The notes under the pieces are model-generated. The model did not search any database. It was given only the letters and a program-made list of their open reading frames with translations, and had not been told where the DNA came from. Positions 1 through 10,985 of a DNA stretch of 38,954 bases are shown here, piece after piece. The DNA lies in contig JAAAIG010000178.1 in NCBI GenBank assembly GCA_015852425.1, forward strand, positions 1 to 38,954, read 5' to 3'. The translations under genes were made by a program, and so were the position numbers. This DNA comes from Gryganskiella cystojenkinii. Lineage: Eukaryota > Mortierellomycota > Mortierellomycetes > Mortierellales > Mortierellaceae. Each line of letters starts with the position of its first letter. Within the stretch, counting starts at the first letter, position 1.

Positions 1-405
1 ACTGATCTTCGGTAAGCTATTCGACTCGTCCAACTTGCTTGATTTTTTTTTTTTTTTGCGCCTATCCTTTCTGAGTCTGTGTGTCATTGCTGAGCAACGA
101 GGAGATCTTTGTTCAATTATGGATGACAAACAAACAAAACTCACATTTCCTTCGTACCTTTTTTGTCAAAATCAACTTTGTGACGAAACAGTCTCAACAC
201 TCCCAGATACGCTTCTCTTCCTAACATCATGAAGGCCAAGAAGAAGCCCCTTACCAAGTTCACTGTTGCTGATCTCGGCGTCGATATCAAGCCCCGCTTG
301 GAGACTATCAAGATTGCTGAGCCTGCCAAGAGACAGGGAGGCAAGATCGTCGAGTCTGTCGATGATCTCTTGGACAAGCTCAGAAACGAGGCCAAGGTTT
401 TGTAA
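1..405 (+). CDS. ETFB: Electron transfer flavoprotein subunit beta, C-terminal part
   Basis: ETF beta pairs with ETF alpha in the mitochondrial matrix and passes electrons from acyl-CoA dehydrogenases to ETF-ubiquinone oxidoreductase. Only the 3' end lies in the window: exon 1-11, intron 12-191 (GTAAGC...ACAG), last exon 192-405 ending in TAA. The split arginine codon (CG|T) joins TDLR to [19 protein letters not shown], the strongly conserved ETF beta segment. The rest ([19 protein letters not shown] and the [20 protein letters not shown] end) fits the family C-terminus and stops where the family normally stops. The upstream exons lie outside the window. Splice phase and motif agree, so the call is firm despite the short length. 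Confidence 0.93.
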
Positions 406-985
406 AAAAGCCAAAAAAGAAAAAGAAAAAGAAAAAGAACTACAACCACAAAAACATATTCCCTACTCCTTTCATAACTATCCAAGCCATGGCAGTACCA
501 CCGTCTGCCAAAATAAAATCGACTAGACAGGTTTCCCGCTTTTATTCAACACAGCTCTTACGGATCGTGTCGTGCAGATCGATTTTTTTTGTAGGGGGGG
601 GGGGGGTTCGTAGAGGCCACGCGCACATGGCAATGCATCGCTGAGCCTCATCGTAAAAAAAGCAGCCGCGATAATAGATATGGCAGGTTAGAAAAAACCT
701 CCTGCAGGTAAGAAGAAAGAGACGAGCCGGGGAGGCGCGTGGGAAGTAACAACGGACACAATTGTCGCCTGATTTTTTTTTGAAACCTGTTCATTTTTAT
801 TTTTTGTCGTAAATATTTTTTGGTTAAATAGCTATTGCGAATAGAGGGAACATGTCGTGATAGAGAGGGGTATCAACAGAGGACTGCCCAGCATGTCCTC
901 CCTTCTTTTTTTTTTCTGTCCTTGTTCGCTATATACAAAAGTCGTCCGAATGTGCAAGAACGACCACCAAAGAGGGCGAGACGTT
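406..985. other. Intergenic, tail-to-tail
   Basis: This stretch separates the convergent ETFB and aspartic protease genes. It holds short A, T and G runs (for example a G run near 594-606) and the 3' untranslated regions of both genes. No coding exon was recognised. Confidence 0.6.
512..517 (+). terminator. Likely polyadenylation signal of ETFB
   Basis: AATAAA lies about 107 bases after the ETFB stop. This is a position-based guess; no cleavage site can be seen. Confidence 0.4.
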
Positions 986-1879
986 TTAGTGCTTGAGGGG
1001 AGCGATTCCGATGCGGGACTGACCCTGGTCAAAGACACAGTAGTTGTTCTTGATAAAGACATCTCCCAAGATCCAGAGACCGTCCTGACCACCCTGAACA
1101 CCCGAGAAACAGTTACCGGAACCATCTCCGAGATCTTCGTAAGCCAAATCGGCCACGGGGACGTTGAACGTGACGCCGTTCAACTTGAATCCAATGTTTG
1201 CGGTGCTGGACGCGGCCGAGCAAGGGACCAACCAACCGTTGTTGGGATCGTTGACCGATCCGGGGATCTTGGCGTGGATGGCCGAGGCAGCGGCATCACC
1301 GACAATGATCAAGGTCGTACCGGTATCAATGATACCCTGGGAGGTCTGCTTCAATGAGGCACCGTTGTAAGAAGCATCCGAGACCAAGATTTGCCAGTAA
1401 CCCTTCTGGGTCACCGGGACATAGGTCAACGAACCAGTGTACTTGGTCGAGTCGATGCCACCAAAGACGTAGGCACCACCCTGACCTTTGAACAAACGCT
1501 CAGAGGGGAGGAAGACCGAGACGACGGGCTGGGCGAGAACACCGGCAGAGATGGCGTTGTCCAAGAAGGTCTTGACTCCAGAGACAGACTCGATGGTATC
1601 GAAACCGAGACCAAAGAGACCATCCTCAGGGGAGGAACCGAACTGGGAGGACTCCGTGGTGGCCAAGCCGATGGTCTGGCGGACAGAGATACCTCCGACA
1701 TTGACGATATCAGATCCGAGGGTACCGGAGGCCGAGGAACCATCACCGTAGGAGATGGTCCACCTGCGACCGTCCTTCTGGAAAGTCGAGGACTTTGAGG
1801 AGGTGAAGCGGGTGTGGGACTTGCAAGCCGTGGTGGTGCAGGTGCTGGAAGGGAACCAGATATCGGACGAACCCTACGT

Positions 1880-1936
<57 letters not shown>

Positions 1937-2334
1937 CCAAATGATAAAGGTTAAAAAGGCCGTAACAAATATCATGCCTCGCTCTTTTTTTCCTTTTTTT
2001 TCTTTGGCAGTCATCCGAAAGAAATATAAACACTTACGGTGTCAAAGTCAAGCTTCAAGACCTGGGCGGGGGTACCGACCGAGACTGAACCGTAGTACTC
2101 GAGATCGGGGCTAACATCCGTCAGGGGGACAGATCCGGAGGAGCCAGCAAGGATCTTCAATCCGGGGTAACGAGCGTTCATCTTGCGGATCTGGCCCGGA
2201 GTGTTGTGCTTGTAGTTCTCGCGACGGGTCAAGTTGACGGCATGACCATCGGGGTGGGGGCGACGGGCCACGGGGGTGGCTTCGGTCACGGCCAAGACCG
2301 CGACGGCCAAGGAAAGAAGAGCGGTGATCTTCAT
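986..2334 (-). CDS. Secreted pepsin-like aspartic protease (family A1, rhizopuspepsin type)
   Basis: An endopeptidase that is made as a zymogen, secreted, and probably active at acid pH, as is usual for the family. Exon 1 is 2334-2038, intron 2037-1874, exon 2 1873-986, giving 394 aa. Residues 1-19 form a signal peptide (MKITALLSLAVAVLAVTEA), followed by a basic propeptide to about residue 70. The first catalytic motif, DFDTGSSDIW (Asp98), is interrupted exactly between DT and GSS by the intron. The flap tyrosine is in WTISYGDGSS. The second catalytic motif is IIDTGTT (Asp282). One cysteine pair (LVPC...GNCF) matches the usual C-terminal disulfide. A TATA box lies about 90 bases upstream and the leader is pyrimidine-rich on the coding strand. 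The intron holds a long GA/CT microsatellite. The family call is firm; the substrate is unknown. Confidence 0.96.
1883..1934. repeat. (GA)26 dinucleotide microsatellite in an intron
   Basis: Twenty-six uninterrupted GA units read on the plus strand, so (CT)26 on the coding strand of the protease. The tract ends about 9 bases before the intron acceptor and makes up most of its pyrimidine tract. Confidence 0.97.
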
Positions 2335-2421
2335 TTGGAGAAAGGGGTGGTGTTGAGGAAGGAGGAAGGAAGAGAGTGAGGCGGATGAAGGAAAGAAAAT
2401 AAAACTGGAAGAAATCGTTGC

Positions 2422-2428
2422 TTTTATA
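2422..2428 (-). promoter_or_regulatory. TATA box of the aspartic protease gene
   Basis: TATAAAA on the minus strand, about 90 bases before the start codon, followed by a CT-rich leader. This is a reasonable core promoter for a strongly regulated secreted enzyme. Confidence 0.55.
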
Positions 2429-2434
2429 CCTCTT

Positions 2435-4855
2435 GGGAGGGAAGGGAGGCATCGGGAAAAGGAACATCGTTTGGTCCTTTTTTTACTATTGTTTATGGAT
2501 GTACTCAGAGTTGAGGTCTATCGTGTGCAGTCGAATGGATGACGGGCAAAATATTCTCGATTATGATGTGAACAATGCGTGTTTGTGTATGTGCTCGTAA
2601 AAACGTATGAGAAAATTGCTATTGAAGCAAACTGAATTGAATAGGAATGTGGACAGGGCTGCTGAGAGGTGATGATGAGGTTTCGACAAGCCCATTGACC
2701 AAAAAAAAAAGGAAAAAAGAGAACAACAAACGACTCTCGCGGTAAGGGACGGAGGTATTGTACGACTTTTTTTTGTCCAATGGGTCGACAAAACCTGAAA
2801 AGGAACAAAATTGTCCATGTCCCCGGTTGATGTCCAAGTTCCAATCACATTCAATAATGACAAACTCTCGGAGGGCTCAAACGAAAGCATCGACCTCAAA
2901 GGCTGAAATGGCGAGGGTTACGCCTTCTGCATCGGTCATGTTTTTTTTTGTGTAAACATCACTGTCCTCCAATCGCAAGTCCAAAAGGCCTCAACAATAA
3001 AAAAAACCTTAACGATCGACCTGCTTTTCTCAGGGGCAAGATACCTGCATGGGTCAGGGCGAATTAAGGGAACGCAACCAACGCAGGGTCCAAGCGACAG
3101 GGTCGATGAAAGATCAAGGGAAAAACACGACTTGCTACACTCAGAACCAACAGCGTAGGCAAAGCAAAGAAGGCGCTTTGAAATTGTGTGAGAGCCTCGG
3201 TTCGATTGGTCAGACTTCTCCCAGCAAACACACGCTCGTTGAAGACGGGAATATCAACAAATCCGATGATTTCGTTTGGTCAGTTTTTTTTTGCCAGTCC
3301 CTGGCCAGAAACGGAAGGGTCCAAATGCAGAAAGGGTCCTATGTGCGACGAGTGGTGTTTAGCCGATTCAGGCGTTACCCTTGCCTTCGGCTCTTGGCAT
3401 GGCTGCTTTATTATACTTTCCATCTTGCTCTCGAAAGGATTTGTCATGAGCGCTTAAAAACAAAAAGTCAAGCCTCGGTCCTCTCGCAAAAACCACCTAT
3501 ATCGTGCCGTTCTCGGGTCTGGAACAATTCAAAAAAAAAATGGAGAGTAATCCGGGAGTCCCAACATTCCTAGTAGCCCAGGAGCTTATCAAGTAGAAAA
3601 GAGTAAGCTTTTCCCTTGTGTTATTTGCGCGTTGCGCCATTACCTCGCGCCAGATCATGTCATTTCATGCGCAAAGATCCCACGAACGCCTGTGGGATTG
3701 TTTTTTCCCTTCCTCAAGACTTTTTAGGTCATAGGGGGGTGGAAAGGTACAAAAGGTGGTTCACACGCCCTTGCCCGATTGAATGAAGGTCCGAGAGTGA
3801 GAAAAAAAACTTCACACAAAAAAGTAAAAAAAAAAAAAGCCCCACACGCACTTTCGCTTCTTTAAGCGCAACTGCCGGACATCTGCTGGACAAAAAGGAC
3901 CCTGAGAACGGTTTTTTTGTCCTGCTGGATTGTTGTTTTGATTGCTCTTCAACAAAAACAAACAATTTTCTCGCAATCGCGCCATCCTTGTGTTTCTTGG
4001 ATTAGGTGAAAACAAAACGGCCAAAGCAAACACACAAACCTCTCGACCTCTTGCTCTCTCACCTCAGTTGTTGCGGAAAAAGGCCGAAGGAATGTGCTGT
4101 TATCGTCGAAACGCATGTCTCGGAGGAGAACAACTGTCCAAAAAATTGAGACACAAATGTTAACACGCACCCTAGCACATAACTGAGCTCTCATGAGGAC
4201 GTACAACCAGAGTCGTAACGAAACTCTTGTTTCGGCATTAGTGCCTACAGTCGAGATCTAGACATTGAGTCTGGGAAGTATGATTGTATTGGATGTTGCC
4301 AAGTGAACTCTGAGTTTGTCAACAAAGAAAGCGACTTTGAAATGATGGGGGTGCCTGGAGAATGAAGTCCCGAGTCCAAACGCCTTACAACCCCATTTTT
4401 TTTTTTTTTGGTTTAGGCGAAAACTTCTCCTTGGGCGTTATATTTGTTTCTCTTGATACCCAGAGCTACATAGAGGAAATCAACAACAGCATTGGGCAGT
4501 CTAGCCTAATTATGAAAGAGGTTAGACCAATGCAGGGTCCGGCTGATCCAGACCCTACTTTATTTTGCCACTCAATCTTGAAGTGAACAGAAACAAATAA
4601 ACAATGCATCAAAGCGTGGGCAAGCTCTCATGGGAGAACTTTTCACTCAACGGACAGGCGCCTGTCTCTCTTTGAACGACACAGACATTCTAGAATGACC
4701 ATAACCCTAGGATAATGTTCAATGAAAGCAAATGAGGGTTGCTGTTTACCTTGGCGATATTACCAAGCGTAACCGGAAAAATCACAGGCGCATAGCATAC
4801 ATATGCTTTGTTTTTGTTTATTTTAAGCAAGCAAGAATGCAGCCATGAACTACAG
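2435..4855. other. Long intergenic region with no recognised gene
   Basis: About 2.4 kb upstream of the protease and downstream of RAD1. It is rich in A and T runs. Open frames up to 174 codons (3049-3573, plus strand) occur, but they have poor coding composition, include homopolymer runs and resemble nothing known. No tRNA-like box pair was seen. It may carry protease control sequences. Confidence 0.5.
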
Positions 4856-6304
4856 TCAGCCTTCCAACGGCGTAAACGCGTACTCTGTATACAACCACTT
4901 CCGGTCGGGTGCCGGCGCGGTGGGGATGAGGAACTGCATCTTCATGAACGAGTTATTATCGATCAGGATCGTGGCCTTGTGTGCGGTTTGACATGCTCGG
5001 AGGACATGTAGCACATGGACAAAATTATAACTGGCTTCCAAGGGGCGGTCATAAGGAAAGTAAAATGTCTCGAGCACATCGCCCATGGAATAATTCACAT
5101 CCAGGTTCTCGATTGTGCCCAGACTTGAGATCCGCAGGTGGGGGATATCTGGTGACAGACGCATAACGACTCGATCACTTGTTGCGTCCAAGTCCCGTAG
5201 TCCTTCCTCGAGCCACTCAGACTAGAAAAAAAGAAAAAAAAAAAAAAGTCAAAAATAGGCAAATTTGAAGATTTACGCCACCAAAAAAAGTGTCGAATGA
5301 TTGATTTCCTTCCTACCTGCAAGACGATTTTTGAGTGTGATTCTTCATTGAAGTCAAAGACCACAGGGAGTTCAGGTTCGACTGTTGGAATCCTACACGT
5401 TGTCACGATACCAGCATCTTCAAGTCTACGAAAGCGAGAGCGTTTTCGGCAAAAAAAAAAAACAACGGCCATGTGTTGTCATGTCAATGTGGCTCTTTGA
5501 GGTAACAAATGGCGCTAATAACCCCGATCAACGAATCTTACGTCAAATCCAGTGTGGATCCTGGACCTTTATAGCTCAATCGGATTGCAGTTGCATTAAT
5601 GGCGCCATGGCCATGGCTGTGCCCATGTCCATATCCATGCCCATGCGCTCCTGCTCCATGACCAATCGCATCGCTACTTGTGCTTGGCGCATTCGCAGTA
5701 CCAAAAGTGTTCAGACAACTCAGCAAGATCGAAAGGTTAACCTCAAACATGACACCACCGTCTTCATCATAGTAGTTTTGCATGGATGCGTCCCCGTTCG
5801 GTAAAGAGTTGTTTTCTTGGTCGTCTGCTTGCTGAGCCATCGGGGATTCGTATTTGAAGTCCTCAAAGATCGTGGCGAGGATCAGACACTTGGCAAAGAC
5901 GCAACGGGACTCTTCGATCGCAAAGGAGAGACCCGTGGATGAGATTTTGCAGGTGGCGGTCTAGTAGTAAAGCAGTAGCATACAGGACAGGAGAGTATCG
6001 ATTTAGAGCAGCCTTCGCACCCGAAACTTTTCGTATTCAGAATACCTGCAAACGGAACAGGATGACTTTGAGAGGGGGCAGCCTTGTTGACGCCACGACA
6101 CAAACACTTACATCCTTAAAGTTGACGGATTTGATGAGTATGGCCAAGAAGCGGACGTTCTTTAGACGCGCTTCAAAGTTGCTGTGTAGACATGGAAGTA
6201 AAAAGATTGATTAAGGACATGAAGAAACATCAAAGAGGTTGAGCTTGAAAGATGCAGTCGGGGTTGCATTACCATTTCGGTTGCTCATCATCGTATCGAG
6301 GCAT
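4856..6304 (-). CDS. RAD1: DNA-damage checkpoint clamp subunit Rad1 (9-1-1 complex)
   Basis: Rad1 forms a PCNA-like ring with Rad9 and Hus1, which is loaded at damaged DNA to activate checkpoint kinases. Five exons join in phase: 6304-6273, 6181-6112, 5960-5542, 5425-5317 and 5221-4856, giving 331 aa. Human RAD1 is 282 aa. Recognisable segments in order are RLKNVRFLAILIKSVNF, a TATCKISSTGLSFAIEESRC strand pair, VMFEVNLSILLSCLNTFG, AGIVTTCRIPTVEPELPVVF, EWLEEGLRDLDATSDRVVM and HLRISSLGTIENLDVNYS. The extra length is mostly an acidic loop (about residues 78-103) and a His-Gly repeat at residues 135-153. The first exon is only 32 bases (MPRYDDEQPK), so the start is less certain; MMSNRNG in another frame is an alternative that would not splice in phase. 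It shares a 573-base promoter interval with the transporter gene. Confidence 0.9.
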
Positions 6305-6877
6305 AGCTGTGAATTTTGCGAATGTGAACAGTAGTGAATTGGAATGTTGATTGGGAGGGTGTTTCCTTTGTCGCGAGGGTATAATGTTGAATGGAGAAGC
6401 GGACAAAGGAGCCAAAAACGAAAGGAACGCGCGAATGAAAAAAGTGGTGGCAAAACGAGGACAACCGCTCCGTTTTCTTTTTTTGTGGCAAAAAGAAAAG
6501 TGCAGTCCTGTTCACGTGGATGATACTCTCCATATAAAAAGCGATGGCCGCGCAGTCACGCGCTCAGAAGGACTTGCTGGAACAGACCCTTGTATGTCTC
6601 ATTCGTATATTTTACATTCATCCCGTCTTTCCCATTCTCTTCATTACTTCTTTCTGCACCCCCTTTTCCTCTTTTCTTTCTTCATTTTCATTCTCTGACG
6701 CAACACTGTTTATTTCTCCTTTTGCATCTTCATTCCTTCCTCTTTCCTTGAACCCTTTCAGCATTTGAAACAAAGAGAGACGCCCAACCCACAACTCATT
6801 TGCTTCTTCAACTCCTGCCTACAACTCGACCTTTTTCAAGTTCAGTCTTCCCACTGAGCAAGGAAGCTTCAAGAACA
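6305..6877. promoter_or_regulatory. Shared divergent promoter between RAD1 and the SLC44-like gene
   Basis: This interval holds a CACGTG palindrome at 6513-6518, a TATAAAA box at 6533-6539 facing the plus strand, and a CT-rich leader from about 6600 to 6760. The TATA box lies about 340 bases upstream of the chosen start codon, so the leader would be long or contain an unseen intron. Confidence 0.5.
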
Positions 6878-9800
6878 ATGTCCTCCTCAACAATACCTTC
6901 AACCCTCAGAGATCAACAGCCACAACGCACCTGGAGGAGTCCTTCCCGTGGTTCGGGCGTAGGACAACCGTCTAGCTCACGTATGGCCGGCAGTCTCTTT
7001 TACTCTGTGCCAACTATCGACCAGGATGATGACGACGAAGACGATGACGACACAGACGACCATCACTACGATCCTCGACGGCGCAGTGACCCCCAGAACA
7101 ATCGCCTACGGAACGAGACCTATATCCCAACCTATCTGTCCGATTCAGACTCTGATGGCAGGGACCCCCATTCCGATTCAAGTATGCAATCCCCTCCCAT
7201 GTCACTCTTCCTGGATAAGACTCATCAGCATATTGAAGACGATGACGAGGCTCCATTGGTAAGCACAATGGTTTTTGTTTCAAAAAAAGAGGCACATTTT
7301 CGCTCTCAAAAATATAAAAAAGGGACTTTGACTTTGGGCGAAGGCGCAGTGACTGACTGTGACAAAGAGAAAAAAAGTCCACGTATCACACAGTCGTGTA
7401 CATCACTCCGATTCTGAGTTCTGAGCTGTGCTATGCGGAGAAGAAAAAAGAAAGAATGCGATGAAGAAAGCATGTGTGTGACCATTATGCTAACGGAATT
7501 TCTCTTGTCTTTGTCTTTGCACAGACACCGGCAGCAATCTACTTGGATGTACCACCACCCGTCGCAAACTCAAAACCAAAAGGTTCCGGGACCCTGGGTG
7601 AGCAACTCCTTGCTCCCACATCAACAGTATGAGCCCTACCTTTCTTCATGCGATTGGAAATTATCTCACTGTCAGGCTGCATGACGCAACAAAACACCAG
7701 TTGCTGACCTCACGTACTTGGCTATAATCTAAATAGATCCCTACAGGACCTACAGGATGGACCTCGATCTCGTACAAGCGCAACTTCAAGGATCCATTCT
7801 TTGCAGTCCTCTATCTCTTTGCTATGGCCGTCTACCTCATCCTTGGCATTGTGCTCTTGTTCACCACCAGCGTAAGGAATCAACGGACTGATCACAAACA
7901 AACCTTGTTTTTGTTTTGCATTATGAAAGGGGGTGTGTAGGATTCTCGAAAATACTGATCCCCTTTTCTTGTTGTTCTCTGACAGTCTTCACCCTTAGAA
8001 GGGCAAATATACAACGTCTTCTCGGTCATAAAGTCGAGTGCAGGTGAGGAACAGGAACAAGTTCGTTGCACCGTGGATTACATCTCGAGGAAAAACAGGA
8101 ATCTAACTGGGATCTACTTTTTTTGCTGCTGATATAGGAATTTTGACGTTTGTGGTGCTCATTTCGGCGGCACTTGGGACCCTATGGTTGATTACATTGC
8201 GAGCGTTCACAAGGGTAAGACTGGAATTGGATAGCATAGTATAAATGGACACGTTTCTACGCATCCAGGGTGTTTACTCACTAGCGTCTCAATTTCTTTT
8301 TGGCTTCTAGCCGGTAGTCTGGGCGACGGTGCTCTCAGTGCCTTGTTTCGCAATTGTAATATTCATATGGTCACTGGTGTCGTCCTTCCAGGGACCCAAA
8401 CGGGATGATGGCGGTCGAGATCCTCAGGATACAGGACTGACCGTGTTGTCATTTTTGCCGTTGAGCATTGGATCGCTCTTCTTGAGCGTTATTTATCTCC
8501 GCCGTCAGTACATTGCTCGAACAACGGCCATTATCGAGGTAAATGAAATAACGACATTTGGAATTTGGATCTTGTGACCTCTGCACTGCAAATAACTGAC
8601 CGCATATTTTGTGTGCTTGGACTTTTTTTTTCTAGTTGGCTTGTGACATTCTGAAGGACAATCCCGACATGTTTTTTGTCTCGTTCGGAATTATGCTCGT
8701 TCACGTGATGTTCACTGCGCTGTGGCTCTTGTTCTTCGCCAGAGTCTTCTTGATCGGACATGTCGAAACGACTCTTGGATCTGGTACGGGAGGCGTTAGC
8801 GCTTCAATTGTTGTTTTTGTGTGACATTATGCTTGTGACGAAAGCTGACCGACTTATTGGTATCATTTTTTTCGTTTGCTTAATAGCTAAATGGGTCATG
8901 GAGGACAACTTCTATCCGATCGCAGGATTCATGATATTTATCTACATGTGGACTTCAGCCGTACTCAGTAACGTCCAGAGAGTCACACTGGCGAATGTTG
9001 TATCAAAGTGGTATTTCCATAGGTAAGAATAATGCTATGACACCGTGTCATCATGGGTACAGTTTTCACTTTTCCTTACTCTGCAATGCTGACAGGTCTG
9101 GTCTCTGTTTTTCACGCCATTGAACACAAAACTGTAGGCATGAACCATTCGCATATCACAGCTCCAAGATCACGGAACCAGCATTAATCAATGCTACTAC
9201 GACGCTACTGGGATCCGTTTGTCTCGGGGCTCTTTTTATTGCCATTGTTCAGTTCCTGGTATTTGCTCTCCGGAGCACTGCAAAGGTAATGCCAATACGC
9301 CACTATATCAAGTGGCCGTAACGATCCAATATCTCGAAAAATTAACTGATCTCCTGAACAATCGCTCTTTCTTTTATGTAATAGAAACTGAAAGGACACT
9401 CTTTTCCGCTCTTTGTGTTCCTGGCGACTTGCTGTCAGGTAATCCAGGGACTGGTCGAGAACTTTAACAACTACACGTTGATCTATGTTGGAATCACGGG
9501 CGAGAGCTTGTTTTCGGCGGCGCGTTCGGCTAGCAAGATCTTTCACCGGAACCTTCTCTGGGGGCTTTTGTCAGGTAATGAGGACGAGAGAGAGTCTTGT
9601 GTTTGGTGGCGTTCAAATGAAAACTTGCCACACTGATTTCCGTTTGCTGATCAATATTTCTTATTTTTTTTTATTCTTGCATGGTTAGACTTTTTGACAA
9701 AGCTGATCCTCTTTGTCAACTCAACGCTTCTTTCCTTGTTGACTGGATTCGCAGCCTACGTATTTGCAACACATACTTTGAAATCGCCATATGGATACGT

Positions 9801-10470
9801 GATTGGAATTCTCTGCAGTGTCATTCCATTCTATATCACGAGGTTCTTCACCCACATCATGGCCATCACGTAAGGAACCCGACTAGAAGTCGACCTCGGT
9901 ATCGATTTTTGCAAAATTATGCCATTTCACTCTGTGATCATGCTGTTTAACCAACTTACTTTGCCTTTTTTTCTTGTCTTCGTGGTTATTCTTAGCGTGG
10001 ATGCGACGTTCTTATGCTACGCCATCGACTTGGACACGAATACCTGTCATTCCAACAAAGCCCATAGTGCGTTCGGATCGACTTCTCATTAAAACAAAAA
10101 GAATCCAAGCCTGGATCTTGTAAAAACGCCTGGCGGTCCACAAAAATTGCAGGGTTTTGTGTGTACGTTCATTATTTATTTTTTCACATTTGTTTTTCCA
10201 ACAAAAAAACAGGGACAAGGATGACTTCGGATGCGCGCTCCTCCTGGAATCTTGTAGTGGAGGCAAAGTCGTTTCTTCTTCAGGAGCAAAAATAACGATA
10301 TTGCAGATGGCTTAGGCGCAGGCGGAGCTCAAGAGACTATCATCGCACCTGGTCATCCTACCAGCAAGGCTGTAGATGAACAGACCACAAAACAAAACAA
10401 TAGCGCCTCCACGGGCAAGTGGCAGTATATAAATCTCTCCCCCTGTGGGAATGGCAAAGGCGACTTCTAG
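6878..10470 (+). CDS. Choline-transporter-like membrane protein (CTL/SLC44, Pns1 family)
   Basis: A polytopic membrane protein of the CTL family. Animal members move choline or ethanolamine; fungal Pns1 transport is not settled. Exons: 6878-7258, 7525-7626, 7737-7871, 7986-8043, 8138-8214, 8311-8538, 8636-8783, 8887-9022, 9138-9285, 9385-9574, 9689-9869, 9996-10066 and 10307-10470, giving about 672 aa. The first 160 residues are acidic and disordered, with an Asp run near residue 50. Hydrophobic segments follow (for example FFAVLYLFAMAVYLILGIVL). Family signatures include SNVQRVTLANVVSKWYFHR, RNLLWGLLSDFLTKLILFVN and DATFLCYAIDLDTN. The start at 6878 has A at -3; an ATG at 6800 lies in the CT-rich leader. 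The last join is uncertain: without splicing the frame stops at 10092 (626 aa), but coding-like sequence in 10307-10440 favours another exon. Confidence 0.92.
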
Positions 10471-10985
10471 CCTTCTTCGCGTCTTTTTTTACTACTCCTG
10501 TCATTTCGTCGGGTTGGATGGACAGACAGGATCCACACAGGGCGAAGAAAAACTCTATGCTCTGCCTCTTGTGCTTTGCTCGACCCTCGCCACACTCTTA
10601 TGTTTACCGTTCTTATTTATTCTCTTGGAGGGGTTCCCGCCCCCCCCCCCTCCCCCCACTAGCCCACACTCAACCCCTGCAGGCAAGAACTTTTTAGCTC
10701 AGTCCCTCCTCCACATCTATATACAAAAAATATTATAGAAAGCAATGATAGCTGGTTGACAAATATGGTTTGCTATACCACTGCCTAGAACTTTATTTTT
10801 CGTTTCGCATGGACTAACTTATATAAACATGGCCGATGGGTTCCCTACACCGTTATCTTTTCTTCTTTTTTTCTTTACTCCCTCTTCATTCGAATCCGCC
10901 TTTCTGCATTGGCTTACTTTCTTTGTTCTCATATTTATTGTTTCCTTTTGGCACACCGTCCATCACATCCTCCCACAAAACTTCC
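10471..10985. other. Intergenic region upstream of the CCCH gene
   Basis: It holds C-rich and T-rich stretches and two TATA-like sequences, the second (10820-10827) close to the CCCH gene. No separate coding exon was recognised. Confidence 0.5.
10820..10827 (+). promoter_or_regulatory. TATA box of the CCCH zinc-finger gene
   Basis: TATATAAA. Transcription would be expected to start roughly 30-100 bases further on. That leaves the ATG at 10836 outside the mRNA and supports translation from 10986. Confidence 0.5.

Noticed and set aside
857..1798. Several plus-strand open frames over the protease
   Set aside because: They are shadows of the aspartic protease coding strand and carry no family motif.
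3049..3573. 174-codon open frame on the plus strand
   Set aside because: Codon use and composition are unlike the real genes, it includes homopolymer runs, has no recognisable domain and no splice partners.
10836..10985. Upstream in-frame start adding 50 hydrophobic residues to the CCCH protein (apparent signal peptide)
   Set aside because: The stretch is a CT-rich leader read as protein, and its ATG lies 9 bases after a TATA box, so it is probably outside the mRNA.
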